From positions 186,001-250,000 of the forward strand of contig NZ_JAQPPK010000002.1 in NCBI RefSeq assembly GCF_029952445.1: DNA of 64,000 bases, written 5' to 3'. The notes under the pieces were generated by a model that saw only the letters and a program-made list of their open reading frames with translations, had not been told where the DNA came from and searched no databases. Positions 9,675 through 17,329 of this stretch are shown piece after piece (the stretch's first letter is position 1; the number at the start of each line of letters is the position of its first letter). This DNA is from Paenarthrobacter nitroguajacolicus (GTDB lineage Bacteria; Actinomycetota; Actinomycetes; Actinomycetales; Micrococcaceae). The translations under genes were made by a program, and so were the position numbers.

Positions 9675-10673
9675 ATGCCCCGCCCGTACACCCTGTTCAC
9701 CGGCCAGTGGGCCGACCTCCCCTTCGAGGAAGTCGCGCGCCTTGCCTCGGGCTGGGGCTATGACGGCCTGGAAATCGCCGTCTCCGGAGACCACCTGGAC
9801 GCCTGGCGCTGGGACGAACCCGGCTACGTCGAGTCCAAACTCGCCATCCTGGAGAAGTACAACCTCAAGGTCTGGGCCATCTCCAACCACCTCAAAGGCC
9901 AAGCAGTCTGCGATGACCCCATCGACTTCCGCCACCAGGCAATCGTCGGGTCCAAGGTCTGGGGCGACGGGGACCCCGAAGGCGTCCGCCAACGCGCCGC
10001 CGAAGAAATGAAGCACACCGCCCGCCTCGCCAAAGCGCTGGGCGTGGACACGGTGGTGGGGTTCACCGGCTCCTCCATCTGGCAGTACGTGGCCATGTTC
10101 CCGCCCGTCCCGGAGAAAGTCATCGAGGCCGGCTACCAGGACTTCGCCGACCGCTGGAACCCCATCCTGGACGTCTTCGACGAGAACGGGGTCCGCTTCG
10201 CCCACGAAGTCCACCCCTCCGAAATCGCCTACGACTACTGGACCACCGTCCGAACCCTCGAAGCGATCGGCCACCGCGAAGCGTTCGGCCTGAACTGGGA
10301 CCCCTCCCACTTCATGTGGCAGGGCATCGATCCCGTCTCCTTCATCTGGGACTTCAAAGACCGGATTTACCACGTGGACTGCAAGGACACCAAGCTCCGC
10401 TTCACCGGCCGGAACACCGTGATGGGCTCCCACCTGGCCTGGGGCGACCCCCGCCGCGGCTGGGACTTTGTCTCGGCCGGACGCGGAGACGTGCCCTGGG
10501 AAGCGTCCTTCCGCGCCCTCACCGCGATCGGCTACAACGGTCCCATCAGCATCGAATGGGAGGACGCCGGCATGGACCGCCTCCACGGCGCCCCCGAAGC
10601 CCTCGCCGCCCTGAAGAAGTTCGACTTCCCCGCCTCACAAACCTCCTTCGACGCCGCGTTCAGCCAGGACTAA
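9675..10673 (+). CDS. Sugar phosphate isomerase/epimerase-like TIM-barrel protein
   Basis: A 332-residue xylose-isomerase-like barrel. Metal-site motifs include GYDGLEIAVSGDHLDAW near residue 24, FAHEVHPSEIAYD near 175, GLNWDPSHFMWQG near 206, IYHVDCKDTK near 230 and ISIEWEDAGMDR near 295. I chose the ATG at 9675, with GGAG 7 nt upstream and one base after the previous stop; the in-frame ATG at 9660 lies inside the preceding gene. It closes the first transcription unit and is followed by a 65-bp palindrome. A role after C3 oxidation (lyase, hydratase or isomerase) is inferred from context. Confidence 0.8.
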   Translation: MPRPYTLFTGQWADLPFEEVARLASGWGYDGLEIAVSGDHLDAWRWDEPGYVESKLAILEKYNLKVWAISNHLKGQAVCDDPIDFRHQAIVGSKVWGDGDPEGVRQRAAEEMKHTARLAKALGVDTVVGFTGSSIWQYVAMFPPVPEKVIEAGYQDFADRWNPILDVFDENGVRFAHEVHPSEIAYDYWTTVRTLEAIGHREAFGLNWDPSHFMWQGIDPVSFIWDFKDRIYHVDCKDTKLRFTGRNTVMGSHLAWGDPRRGWDFVSAGRGDVPWEASFRALTAIGYNGPISIEWEDAGMDRLHGAPEALAALKKFDFPASQTSFDAAFSQD

Positions 10674-10685
10674 CCGCCTCCCTCC

Positions 10686-10750
10686 GGAGTTTTTATACAG
10701 ATGACGCCCTTTAGAAGCCTTCTTTAGGGCGTTATCTGTACAAAAACTCC
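10686..10750. repeat. 65-bp near-perfect palindromic element (copy 1)
   Basis: Arms of 32 nt (10686-10717 and 10719-10750) around a single central base; 28 of 32 positions pair. The right arm resembles the right arm of a second element at 30697-30757: TTAtCTGTACAaAAACTC here against TTAcCTGTACAcAAACTC there. Both lie between the last gene of an operon and a closely following start codon. There is no U-run outside the stem, so it is not a classical intrinsic terminator; a dispersed palindromic element or protein-binding site is equally possible. Confidence 0.75.
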
Positions 10751-10774
10751 CATCAAAATGGCAAGGAGCCAGCC

Positions 10775-11674
10775 GTGATCCGCACCCTTCAACCGGGTCA
10801 GCGTTGCGAAGTGTGGACAGCCTCCGTGACCGGCGAAACCGAGCTGCTGTTCAGCACCGATGAGATCCTCCTTGAAGCCCCCAACTGGACGTTCGACGGT
10901 TCGGCATTGATTCTCAACGGAGACGGGAAGCTGTGGCGTCTCGACACGGACACCCGCGAACTTGCGCACATTCCGATCAGCGGCGGCCCGGACCTCAACA
11001 ACGACCACGTGCTTGCACCTGATGGCCGAAACATCTTCCTTTCCGCCAACGACGGCCACATCTACCGCGCCCTGCTCAGCGGCGGCCCGGCCACACGCCT
11101 CACCGAGGACGGTGGATCCTTCCATTTCCTCCATGGTGTGAGCCCTGACGGCGCCCAGCTGGCCTACGTAGGTATCGAGGGCGGAGACTTCACGCAACCG
11201 GGCCACCTCATGACCATGGCGTCCGACGGCGGTGCTGCCGCCGGCTTCGGGGCCAAGCGCATCGACGTCGGCACCGGCCACTGCGACGGGCCGGAGTATG
11301 CACCCGATGGCAAGTGGCTGTACCTGAACACGGAATCCTTCACCACGGCCAAAGGCCATGCCCAGCTGGCCCGGATTCGCGTGGACGGCACCGGATTCGA
11401 GCAACTGCTTGAGTCCGCAACCGTCGACTGGTTCCCCCATCTCTCCCCCGATGGCCGCTACGCGAGTTACGTCCGGTTCCCCAGCGGAACGGTGGGCCAC
11501 CCAGCCGACTTGTCTGTCGACGTCGTACTTGTTTCGACCGAGGACTGGACCACCCCACTCCGGACATGGCCACTTTTGGGCGGTCAGGGTACCCTCAACG
11601 TCAACAGCTGGTCGCCGGATTCCGGGCGCTTTGCGTTTGTGGCGTACCCGATCACTGACTCAACAAAGGACTGA
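10775..11674 (+). CDS. TolB/WD40-like beta-propeller protein
   Basis: A 299-residue protein built from repeated SPDG-type blades: VLAPDGRNIFLSANDGHIY near residue 85, VSPDGAQLAYVGI near 122, YAPDGKWLYLNTE near 172, LSPDGRYASYVRF near 220 and WSPDSGRFAFVAY near 285. There is no signal peptide, so unlike periplasmic TolB it is probably cytoplasmic. GTG start with AAGGAG about 7 nt upstream. In sugar operons, related propellers sit beside oxidoreductases and oligouronide lyases; a sugar-lyase or ligand-binding role is possible but not shown. Confidence 0.75.
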   Translation: MIRTLQPGQRCEVWTASVTGETELLFSTDEILLEAPNWTFDGSALILNGDGKLWRLDTDTRELAHIPISGGPDLNNDHVLAPDGRNIFLSANDGHIYRALLSGGPATRLTEDGGSFHFLHGVSPDGAQLAYVGIEGGDFTQPGHLMTMASDGGAAAGFGAKRIDVGTGHCDGPEYAPDGKWLYLNTESFTTAKGHAQLARIRVDGTGFEQLLESATVDWFPHLSPDGRYASYVRFPSGTVGHPADLSVDVVLVSTEDWTTPLRTWPLLGGQGTLNVNSWSPDSGRFAFVAYPITDSTKD

Positions 11675-11678
11675 CTAC

Positions 11679-12725
11679 GTGACCTTGAACAACGGCGCTT
11701 CCGACGGAACAATCCGCTGGGGCATCCTGGGCACCGGATTCATCGCCGGGCTGCAGACGCAGGACTTGAAGGACAACGGCTTCACCGTGCAGGCCGTCGG
11801 CTCGCGTTCAGCGGAGTCCAGCCATGCTTTCGGGGAGCAATATGGTGTGGCTACGGCGCACGGCAGTTATGAAGACCTGGTGGCAGACCCTTTGGTTGAC
11901 GTGGTTTACATCGCCACGCCGCACCCTTTCCATCATGCGAATGCCCTGCTGGCATTGAACGCGGGCAAGCACGTGCTGGTGGAGAAGTCGTTCACCATGA
12001 ACGCCCGCGAAGCTCAGGACATCGTGGATCTTGCAGAATCCAAGGGACTTGTGGCCTTGGAAGCCATGTGGACCCGGTTCCTGCCGCACATCGTCAGGAT
12101 CCGCGAGATCATCGCTGACGGGACCATCGGCGAGGTCCGCAAGGTGGTGGCCAGCCACAACCAGAGCCTGCCCAAAGACCCTGCACACCGGCTCAACGAT
12201 CCCGCCCTTGGCGGCGGTGCCCTGCTGGACCTTGGCATCTACCCCATCTCCTTCGCTTTCGACGTTCTTGGCACCCCGTCTGCCATCCGCGCCAGCGCAT
12301 CAATGACAGCCACCGGCGTCGACCGCCAGACTGCGGCGATATTTGATTACGACGGCGGCGCCCAGGCTTTGGTGGATTGCGAACTGGACGCGGCCAGCGC
12401 CAACCGTGCCCTGGTGATCGGCACCGAAGGGTGGATCGACATCGAGCACACTTGGTACAACCCCGTTCCGTTCACGGTTCACGCGGTGGATGGCAGCGTT
12501 GTGGAGCGGTACGAGCAAGCAGTGAGCAGCCGTGGCATGCAGTACCAGGCCGCTGAACTGGAACGTCTGGTCAAGGCCGGCGAGACGGCCGGAGCCATCT
12601 TGCCCCCGGCTGAGACCGTCGCCGTCATGGCCGCCATGGATGAGATCCGCCGACAGATCGGGCTGAGCTACGAGGCGGACGCTATCCTGGCCGACGCAGC
12701 CCTGGAGGGGAACCACAATGACTGA
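11679..12725 (+). CDS. Gfo/Idh/MocA family oxidoreductase
   Basis: A 348-residue dehydrogenase of the dihydrodiol/1,5-anhydrofructose-like subgroup. The Rossmann motif WGILGTGFIAGLQTQDL is near residue 10 and VEKSFTMNAREA near 95, where EKS replaces the more usual EKP. Further on are GGALLDLGIYPISFAF and a C-terminal substrate domain. I chose GTG at 11679, with AAAGGA 8 nt upstream and 4 nt after the previous stop; the long upstream in-frame extension runs through the propeller gene and is spurious. It overlaps the next gene by 8 bases. Confidence 0.85.
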   Translation: MTLNNGASDGTIRWGILGTGFIAGLQTQDLKDNGFTVQAVGSRSAESSHAFGEQYGVATAHGSYEDLVADPLVDVVYIATPHPFHHANALLALNAGKHVLVEKSFTMNAREAQDIVDLAESKGLVALEAMWTRFLPHIVRIREIIADGTIGEVRKVVASHNQSLPKDPAHRLNDPALGGGALLDLGIYPISFAFDVLGTPSAIRASASMTATGVDRQTAAIFDYDGGAQALVDCELDAASANRALVIGTEGWIDIEHTWYNPVPFTVHAVDGSVVERYEQAVSSRGMQYQAAELERLVKAGETAGAILPPAETVAVMAAMDEIRRQIGLSYEADAILADAALEGNHND

Positions 12726-13194
12726 TTCACCACGGCTCGCCGAACTCCGCCAGCAGGAAGAAGAACTGGTCTTTGCGAGCTTCGACCACCATGACGCTTG
12801 GCGGCTTGGTTCGTTGATCGCCAACCATGCCATCGCTTCGGAGTTCGGTGTGGCCATCGACATCCGCCGGCACAACATCGTGCTCTTCCGCTGCGTCCTG
12901 CCCGGCGCAACGTCCGACCAGGAAGAGTGGATCCGACGGAAATCCGCTTCGGTGCTGCGGTTTGAGCACAGTACTGCCTTGCTTTCCGAGGAATTCGCTG
13001 GCCGGGGCCACAGCCCGGTGGGCGGAGGTTGGCTGGCCCACGAGGACTATACGCTGGCGGGTGGTTCCTTCCCTCTCCGCGTGCGTGGTGCAGGTGTGAT
13101 CGGTGCTGTGACGGTGTCCGGCCTGAGCTCCGACGAGGATCATCAGCTCGTGGTGGACGGGATCAGGAACTACCTGAAGACGGTGGGGGTTTAA
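12718..13194 (+). CDS. UPF0303 / HbpS-like heme-degrading-domain protein
   Basis: A 158-residue protein with the fold signature of the HbpS/GlcG-related UPF0303 family: FDHHDAWRLGSLIANHA near residue 22, FGVAIDIRRHNIVLFRCVLPG near 42, and GGSFPLRVRGAGVIGAVTVSG near 115. Family members are small alpha/beta proteins, some described as heme-binding or degrading and many encoded in sugar operons with unknown role. It overlaps the preceding dehydrogenase gene by 8 bases and ends the first catabolic region. Function here is unknown. Confidence 0.75.
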   Translation: MTDSPRLAELRQQEEELVFASFDHHDAWRLGSLIANHAIASEFGVAIDIRRHNIVLFRCVLPGATSDQEEWIRRKSASVLRFEHSTALLSEEFAGRGHSPVGGGWLAHEDYTLAGGSFPLRVRGAGVIGAVTVSGLSSDEDHQLVVDGIRNYLKTVGV

Positions 13195-13219
13195 GACGGG
13201 CTTCCGTCGAGCATTTTGG

Positions 13220-13885
13220 TCACTCGACAACCGTCGTGGAAGCGTGTTGGCCTATGGTTTTTGCGAAGCCTGTAAGCGTCTGATCCAGTTGTGGAAGCTC
13301 AGCTTCGGGAAGCCCGTACTTAATGAACTCTGTGGGGGCGAGTATGCGGTGGCCGGTCATGGCCGCAGCGAGCATTTCAAGGTCCAGGTGCGGGTCTCGG
13401 CGCTGGCACAGCAAAATCAGCTGCTGCGGGGTGAAGCGTTTGCTGCTGAGGATGGAGTAGGCATCGAGGTAGTCACGGGCGTAGCCGCGTGAGTAGACGG
13501 TGAGCAACTTCGAAGCCACCGAATCCTCCAGTGACATGACCGGCCCAATGTCCACTATTGCGGGTTTGTTCTCCCACCAGTCCAGTCCTAGATCAATCAC
13601 AACGGCCGTTTGAAACTTGGTCACGGTAAGGCTGGCGAACTCCTCGTATTGACGGGTGACCTCTACCGAGTACCCCGCCTCGTCAAGCGCATGCGTGATC
13701 TTGTCCACGGAAGCTGCGAAGCTCTGCGGGGTGTGGCTCCGGTACTGGGCGAAGAGGTCAATGTCATCGGACATACGGCTGATGACACCGTGTTCGGCAA
13801 GGGCCTGTCCACCAGCGAGGATGAACCCCTCGGCGTCGAGAACGGACAGGGCTAGCTCTGTTGCTACGCGTTGAGCGTCGTCCAT
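13220..13885 (-). CDS. AbiEii/AbiGii-type nucleotidyltransferase, toxin candidate
   Basis: A 221-residue nucleotidyltransferase-fold protein. The N-terminal motif FILAGGQALAEHG (residue 16) followed by RMSDDIDLF gives the GG...DxD polymerase-beta-like site. The conserved SKLLTVYSRGYARDYLDAYSI block near residue 125 matches the AbiEii family. Homologues act as toxins of type IV-like or MenT-like systems, some by modifying tRNA. It overlaps the upstream ribbon-helix-helix gene by 22 bases, the usual antitoxin-first order. Base composition looks lower in GC than the sugar operons, suggesting transfer. Toxicity is inferred. Confidence 0.75.
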   Translation of the reverse strand: MDDAQRVATELALSVLDAEGFILAGGQALAEHGVISRMSDDIDLFAQYRSHTPQSFAASVDKITHALDEAGYSVEVTRQYEEFASLTVTKFQTAVVIDLGLDWWENKPAIVDIGPVMSLEDSVASKLLTVYSRGYARDYLDAYSILSSKRFTPQQLILLCQRRDPHLDLEMLAAAMTGHRILAPTEFIKYGLPEAELPQLDQTLTGFAKTIGQHASTTVVE

Positions 13886-14358
13886 GCGGGATGTTCCTTG
13901 CTTTCGCGATGCCTGGGCAGTTGGGCAAAGGCGTCACTCCATAGCTGACGGCAACGTTCCGGGAGACGTATGGAGGGCCACAAACTGACCAGTCTGCCAG
14001 CGTTAATGATCTCTGCCATCTCCTCCGTGGACCCTGAGTTCTGCAGCGTCAGCTGGTAGAGGGACCTGCAGCTCGCATCATCGGCGACGTCGTAGCGACG
14101 CTCAGGTCCCCAGTCCAGATGGATTGGCAGTTCGATAGTGCCTGATGCTGGGCCCTTGAGGTCTTCCAGGGATCCAGGGACGAGATAGACAAGGGAATCG
14201 GCGATTGTGTGCCTGATTTCTGGTCCGTGTACGTATTCGCGGAGCCCGGCACGCACGCGTTCAGCTACGGTGGTGCCTTCCCTGGCCGCCTTCGCGTGTG
14301 CCTGGTTCCATAGCTCGTCCTCAATACGGACGGAGCGTCTGGGCGTGCCCGCCGACAT
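13864..14358 (-). CDS. Ribbon-helix-helix protein, antitoxin candidate
   Basis: A 164-residue protein. The first 50 residues, including RRSVRIEDELWNQAHAKA and TTVAERVRAGLREYV, read as a ribbon-helix-helix DNA-binding segment. The remainder (residues 55-164) is an acidic domain that could bind the partner nucleotidyltransferase; I do not recognise it. It starts at ATG 14358 with GGGAG 8 nt upstream, and it precedes and overlaps the AbiEii-like gene. Classical AbiEi antitoxins carry a winged helix, so this pairing is a variant arrangement. Confidence 0.6.
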   Translation of the reverse strand: MSAGTPRRSVRIEDELWNQAHAKAAREGTTVAERVRAGLREYVHGPEIRHTIADSLVYLVPGSLEDLKGPASGTIELPIHLDWGPERRYDVADDASCRSLYQLTLQNSGSTEEMAEIINAGRLVSLWPSIRLPERCRQLWSDAFAQLPRHRESKEHPAWTTLNA

Positions 14359-14391
14359 AGTGATCTCCCTTCCAAGGAGTGCTCAAGTCCC

Positions 14392-14414
14392 ATTCTACAG
14401 GGGTGTCATGACAC
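14392..14414 (-). promoter_or_regulatory. Putative promoter/operator of the antitoxin-toxin pair
   Basis: On the minus strand a -10-like TAGAAT (plus-strand 14392-14397) lies about 35 nt upstream of the antitoxin start. Next to it is a perfect 12-bp palindrome, GTGTCATGACAC, at 14403-14414. This is the expected position for an autoregulatory operator bound by the RHH protein. The -35 box is not convincing. Confidence 0.4.
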
Positions 14415-14459
14415 TCGTGCGGGGGTCAAAGTTCGCACTTCGCCTGGACCTCCCGCACT

Positions 14460-14735
14460 TTAACCCTGACTCGGATCGGGACCCTTTGCCCCGCTACGTC
14501 TCGGAGCTGCGACGTCACCCACGCCGCGGGTACATATGCCTCCTTGCGGACCGTGCTGGACTACACCGGCGCGAACGTTGTCGAACAGGCTTGCGTCGAC
14601 ATCCCTGTGCCACGGGCACTCGTCGGCAAGGACGGAATCGTCCACGACGAGGAAGTCCGCTCGACGATCTCTCGAACGATGCGGGCACTCATAGGGGCCA
14701 TCGAAAGTGGCAAACCGCATGATCCGCTGCGATAG
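14460..14735 (+). pseudogene. Remnant of an NADPH-dependent FMN reductase-like gene (C-terminal part)
   Basis: The frame ending at 14735 reads AAGTYASLRTVLDYTGANVV (near 14520-14580) and continues through a VPRALVGKDG-type segment to a helical end. This resembles the last third of NADPH-dependent FMN reductases (after the flavodoxin-like catalytic loops). No N-terminal flavin-binding part or convincing start is present upstream, so I read it as a truncated leftover. The assignment rests on pattern memory only. Confidence 0.4.
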
Positions 14736-14808
14736 ATGGCGGTGCTTTCACGGCGCTGTTTGCCGCGACAGCTGAAGCCTGCTGGGGGCCGTCTGCTAGG
14801 CAAGCAGG

Positions 14809-15477
14809 TCACCGCCCCTTGAGCACGTACCGCCTCTCAGGACGCCCGACGCCGTACCTAAGTCTCACGTCCAGCGCACCTTCGTCGTGGAGGTACTCAA
14901 GGTAGCGGCGCGCACTGACCCGGGACGTACCCAACTGCTCGGCAACCTCCGCTGCGGAAAGGTCACCCGGCGCTGATTTCAATGCGGACTCGACAAGTTC
15001 CAGCGTCTCACCACTGCAGCCCTTGGGCAACGAACGCTCGGAAACACTGAGGCCAAAGACCCTGTTCACGTCGGATTGTTCAGCCTCGACCTTGGAAGCA
15101 TCCAGCCCCTGGTAGGCACTGAGATAGTGCTCCAACCGCTCCTGGAGATCGGACTGTGAGAACGGCTTGATCAGGTAATGGACTATGCCGCCGCGAAGGG
15201 CTTTCCGCACCGTCTCCACCTCGCGGGCAGCACTGATCACCAGCACATCAAGATCCGGGGCAACGTCCCGCAACTGGTGCATCAGGTCCAAGCCATTGAT
15301 GTCCGGGAGATGGATATCCAGCAGCACCAGGTCGGGCTGCAGCCGTTGCGTTTCCGCCAACGCCTGCGCACCTGTGTGGGCCACTCCCACCACCCCGAAA
15401 CCGGGGCTTCGTTGGATGAAGCCCGCATGCACCTTGGCCACCATGAAGTCGTCATCGACAATCAGGACCTTGATCAC
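14809..15477 (-). CDS. CitB/DcuR-family response regulator
   Basis: A 222-residue two-component response regulator. The receiver domain (residues 1-125) has the acidic pocket VLIVDDDF, the phospho-acceptor aspartate in LVLLDIHLPD near residue 55, and KPF near 104. The C-terminal winged helix reads SAAEVAEQLGTSRVSARRYL near residue 173. Its start overlaps the stop of the sensor kinase gene (ATGA), so the two are co-translated. This family usually controls uptake of citrate and other di/tricarboxylates, which fits the divergent tctCBA transporter. Confidence 0.92.
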   Translation of the reverse strand: MIKVLIVDDDFMVAKVHAGFIQRSPGFGVVGVAHTGAQALAETQRLQPDLVLLDIHLPDINGLDLMHQLRDVAPDLDVLVISAAREVETVRKALRGGIVHYLIKPFSQSDLQERLEHYLSAYQGLDASKVEAEQSDVNRVFGLSVSERSLPKGCSGETLELVESALKSAPGDLSAAEVAEQLGTSRVSARRYLEYLHDEGALDVRLRYGVGRPERRYVLKGR

Positions 15478-17099
15478 TGTTGTTGTGCCCCTTTATCCAA
15501 ACCCGTTTGGTTCTTGCTGAATCGTGCGGTGAATACTGCACCGGCGTCGTTGGACACGGTCAAGTCCCCACCGGACCGCCGGCAGATGACCCGTGAAAGC
15601 GCCAAGCCAAAACCCCGTGCATCCCCGGGTCCCGGTTCCTTAGTGGAGTAGCCTTGCTGGAAAATATCCTCGGCGGAACCCGAGGGCACGCCGGGGCCGT
15701 TATCCCGGACGGTCACCGCGACACCCTCCGGCGAGTCCACCACCAGTACGCTGACCGATGCGCCGGCGAGACCCGTGACGGCGTCGAACGCGTTATCCAC
15801 CAGGTTGCCCACCACGGTGGTAATGTCCCGGGAGAGTTCATCCTTGACGCGCGGAAGCGCGGACCGGGGATCCAGTTTCAGGTCGGCACCGCGCTCGGTG
15901 GCCAGGCTGGCTTTGGCGATCAGCAGGGCGGCGAGCGCGGGATCTTCGATGCGGCTGGTGACGTCGTCGTTGAGCCGGGTGCGCTCCACAGTGGCGCCGT
16001 TGACGAACTGCACCACGGAATCGTATTCGCCGATTTGAATCAGTCCGGAGATGACGTGGAGTTGGTTGGCGAATTCGTGGGCCTGTGCACGAAGGGTATC
16101 GGTAACCGTGCGGGTGGCACCGAGTTCACTTTCAAGGGAGGACAGCTCGGTGCGGTCCCTCAAAGTGGTCACTGAGCCGATGTCGCGTCCGTGCGAGTGC
16201 AAGGCAACACGGTTCATCACCACCAGGCGCTCCCCAACCAACACCAGTTGGTCAGGGTCCGATTGTTCGCGGGTGAGCACCACCTTCAGCGCAGAATCGA
16301 CGGGCAGGGACCGGAGCTTCTTGCCCACGCAGTCGTCGGGCAGGCCGAGCAATTGGCGGGCACTTTGGTTGGCTACCGTGATCCTCTCGTGCGGATCCAA
16401 GGCCACCACGCCTTCCTTCAGGCCTTGCAGCATGGCCTCGCGGTTTTCCACCAGTCCAGTGATTTCCCTTGGTTCCATGCCGAGGGTCTGCCGCTTTACC
16501 CGCCTGGAGAGAAGAAGCGAACCGGCAACTCCCAGGATGCTGGCCACTCCCAGATAAGTGAGGAGGTTGGGGACGGCGTCGCCGAGTCTTTCCAGGGTGG
16601 AGGGGTAGTTGCGACTGATGGAGGCGATGCCGATCATTTGACCGGAATCGTCGATTACCGGCACATGCGCCGACAGGACCGCCCCGGTACTGCCGTTGAG
16701 GACACCGGTCCAGGCCCGCCCTTCCATTACCCTGCTCTCGCCCAATGGCAAAGGCCTGCCGATCAGGCCGGGATCGGAGGCAGTGATCACTGTGCCGTCC
16801 AGCTTGGCGAGGGCCACGTGCGCCGAGCCTGAAACGGTCCTAACGGATTCGGCGACGGCGGGCAGTGCGGAGCCGCCGCGTGGCTCCGCGGCAGGGAGCA
16901 TCTCGCGTACGGTGGGGTTGTTGCCCAGGGCTTCAGCTGCCGACAACGCCCGGCGTCCCTCGGTCCGTTCAAAGGCGGCGGCCGACTGTGCCAGGGAGAT
17001 TGCCACCACTGCCACCAGGACGGCCAAAACAATCAGCAACTGCAGCACAAGGTATTGTCCGGCAAGGGACATGCCTCTTCTTCGAGCCAGTCGGGTCAC
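15474..17099 (-). CDS. CitA/DcuS-family sensor histidine kinase
   Basis: Membrane sensor kinase of 541 residues. The first transmembrane helix is YLVLQLLIVLAVLVAVVAIS, followed by an extracytoplasmic PAS-like sensor domain and a second helix with LTYLGVASILGVAGSLLL. Then come a cytoplasmic PAS domain, the SpoB-type H-box AHEFANQLHVISGL and an ATPase domain with VGNLVDNAFDAV and DNGPGVP. I chose GTG at 17099 because AAGGAA lies 6 nt upstream; the longer frame to 17282 would run through the divergent promoter region. It probably senses an external carboxylate for the adjacent transporter. Confidence 0.9.
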   Translation of the reverse strand: MTRLARRRGMSLAGQYLVLQLLIVLAVLVAVVAISLAQSAAAFERTEGRRALSAAEALGNNPTVREMLPAAEPRGGSALPAVAESVRTVSGSAHVALAKLDGTVITASDPGLIGRPLPLGESRVMEGRAWTGVLNGSTGAVLSAHVPVIDDSGQMIGIASISRNYPSTLERLGDAVPNLLTYLGVASILGVAGSLLLSRRVKRQTLGMEPREITGLVENREAMLQGLKEGVVALDPHERITVANQSARQLLGLPDDCVGKKLRSLPVDSALKVVLTREQSDPDQLVLVGERLVVMNRVALHSHGRDIGSVTTLRDRTELSSLESELGATRTVTDTLRAQAHEFANQLHVISGLIQIGEYDSVVQFVNGATVERTRLNDDVTSRIEDPALAALLIAKASLATERGADLKLDPRSALPRVKDELSRDITTVVGNLVDNAFDAVTGLAGASVSVLVVDSPEGVAVTVRDNGPGVPSGSAEDIFQQGYSTKEPGPGDARGFGLALSRVICRRSGGDLTVSNDAGAVFTARFSKNQTGLDKGAQQQ

Positions 17100-17329
17100 T
17101 GAGATTTCCTTAGGTGGTGCCAGAGTGCGGGGTGTCTGGGGCGCTCCCGCGTGGCGTATCGGAACTATACCCCAGAGCTGCAGGCGACCATCCAACACCG
17201 TGAACGCAATGAACTTAAAGATCACTGCGAACACAAGAGTGATCGCCGTCACGCCCACCCCTAGCATCGATTCACGGGGCACAACGTTGATCGCCCTGCA
17301 GAGAATTCAAAACTGAGAAGAGGAACACC

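Larger units (their letters stand above)
14359..14808. other. Intergenic region with a decayed gene remnant
   Basis: These 450 bases separate the toxin-antitoxin-like pair from the response regulator. They hold the pair's promoter region, the reductase remnant described separately (14460-14735), and about 70 bases downstream of it in which I see no gene. Confidence 0.5.

Noticed and set aside
11358-12725. Long reading frame for the dehydrogenase ending at 12725
   Set aside because: Its first third overlaps the propeller gene in another frame; GTG at 11679 has a good ribosome-binding site and begins the Rossmann fold.
15474-17282. A 602-residue sensor kinase starting at 17282
   Set aside because: The extra 61 residues run through the divergent promoter region; GTG at 17099 has AAGGAA at ideal spacing and gives the normal N-terminal membrane helix.
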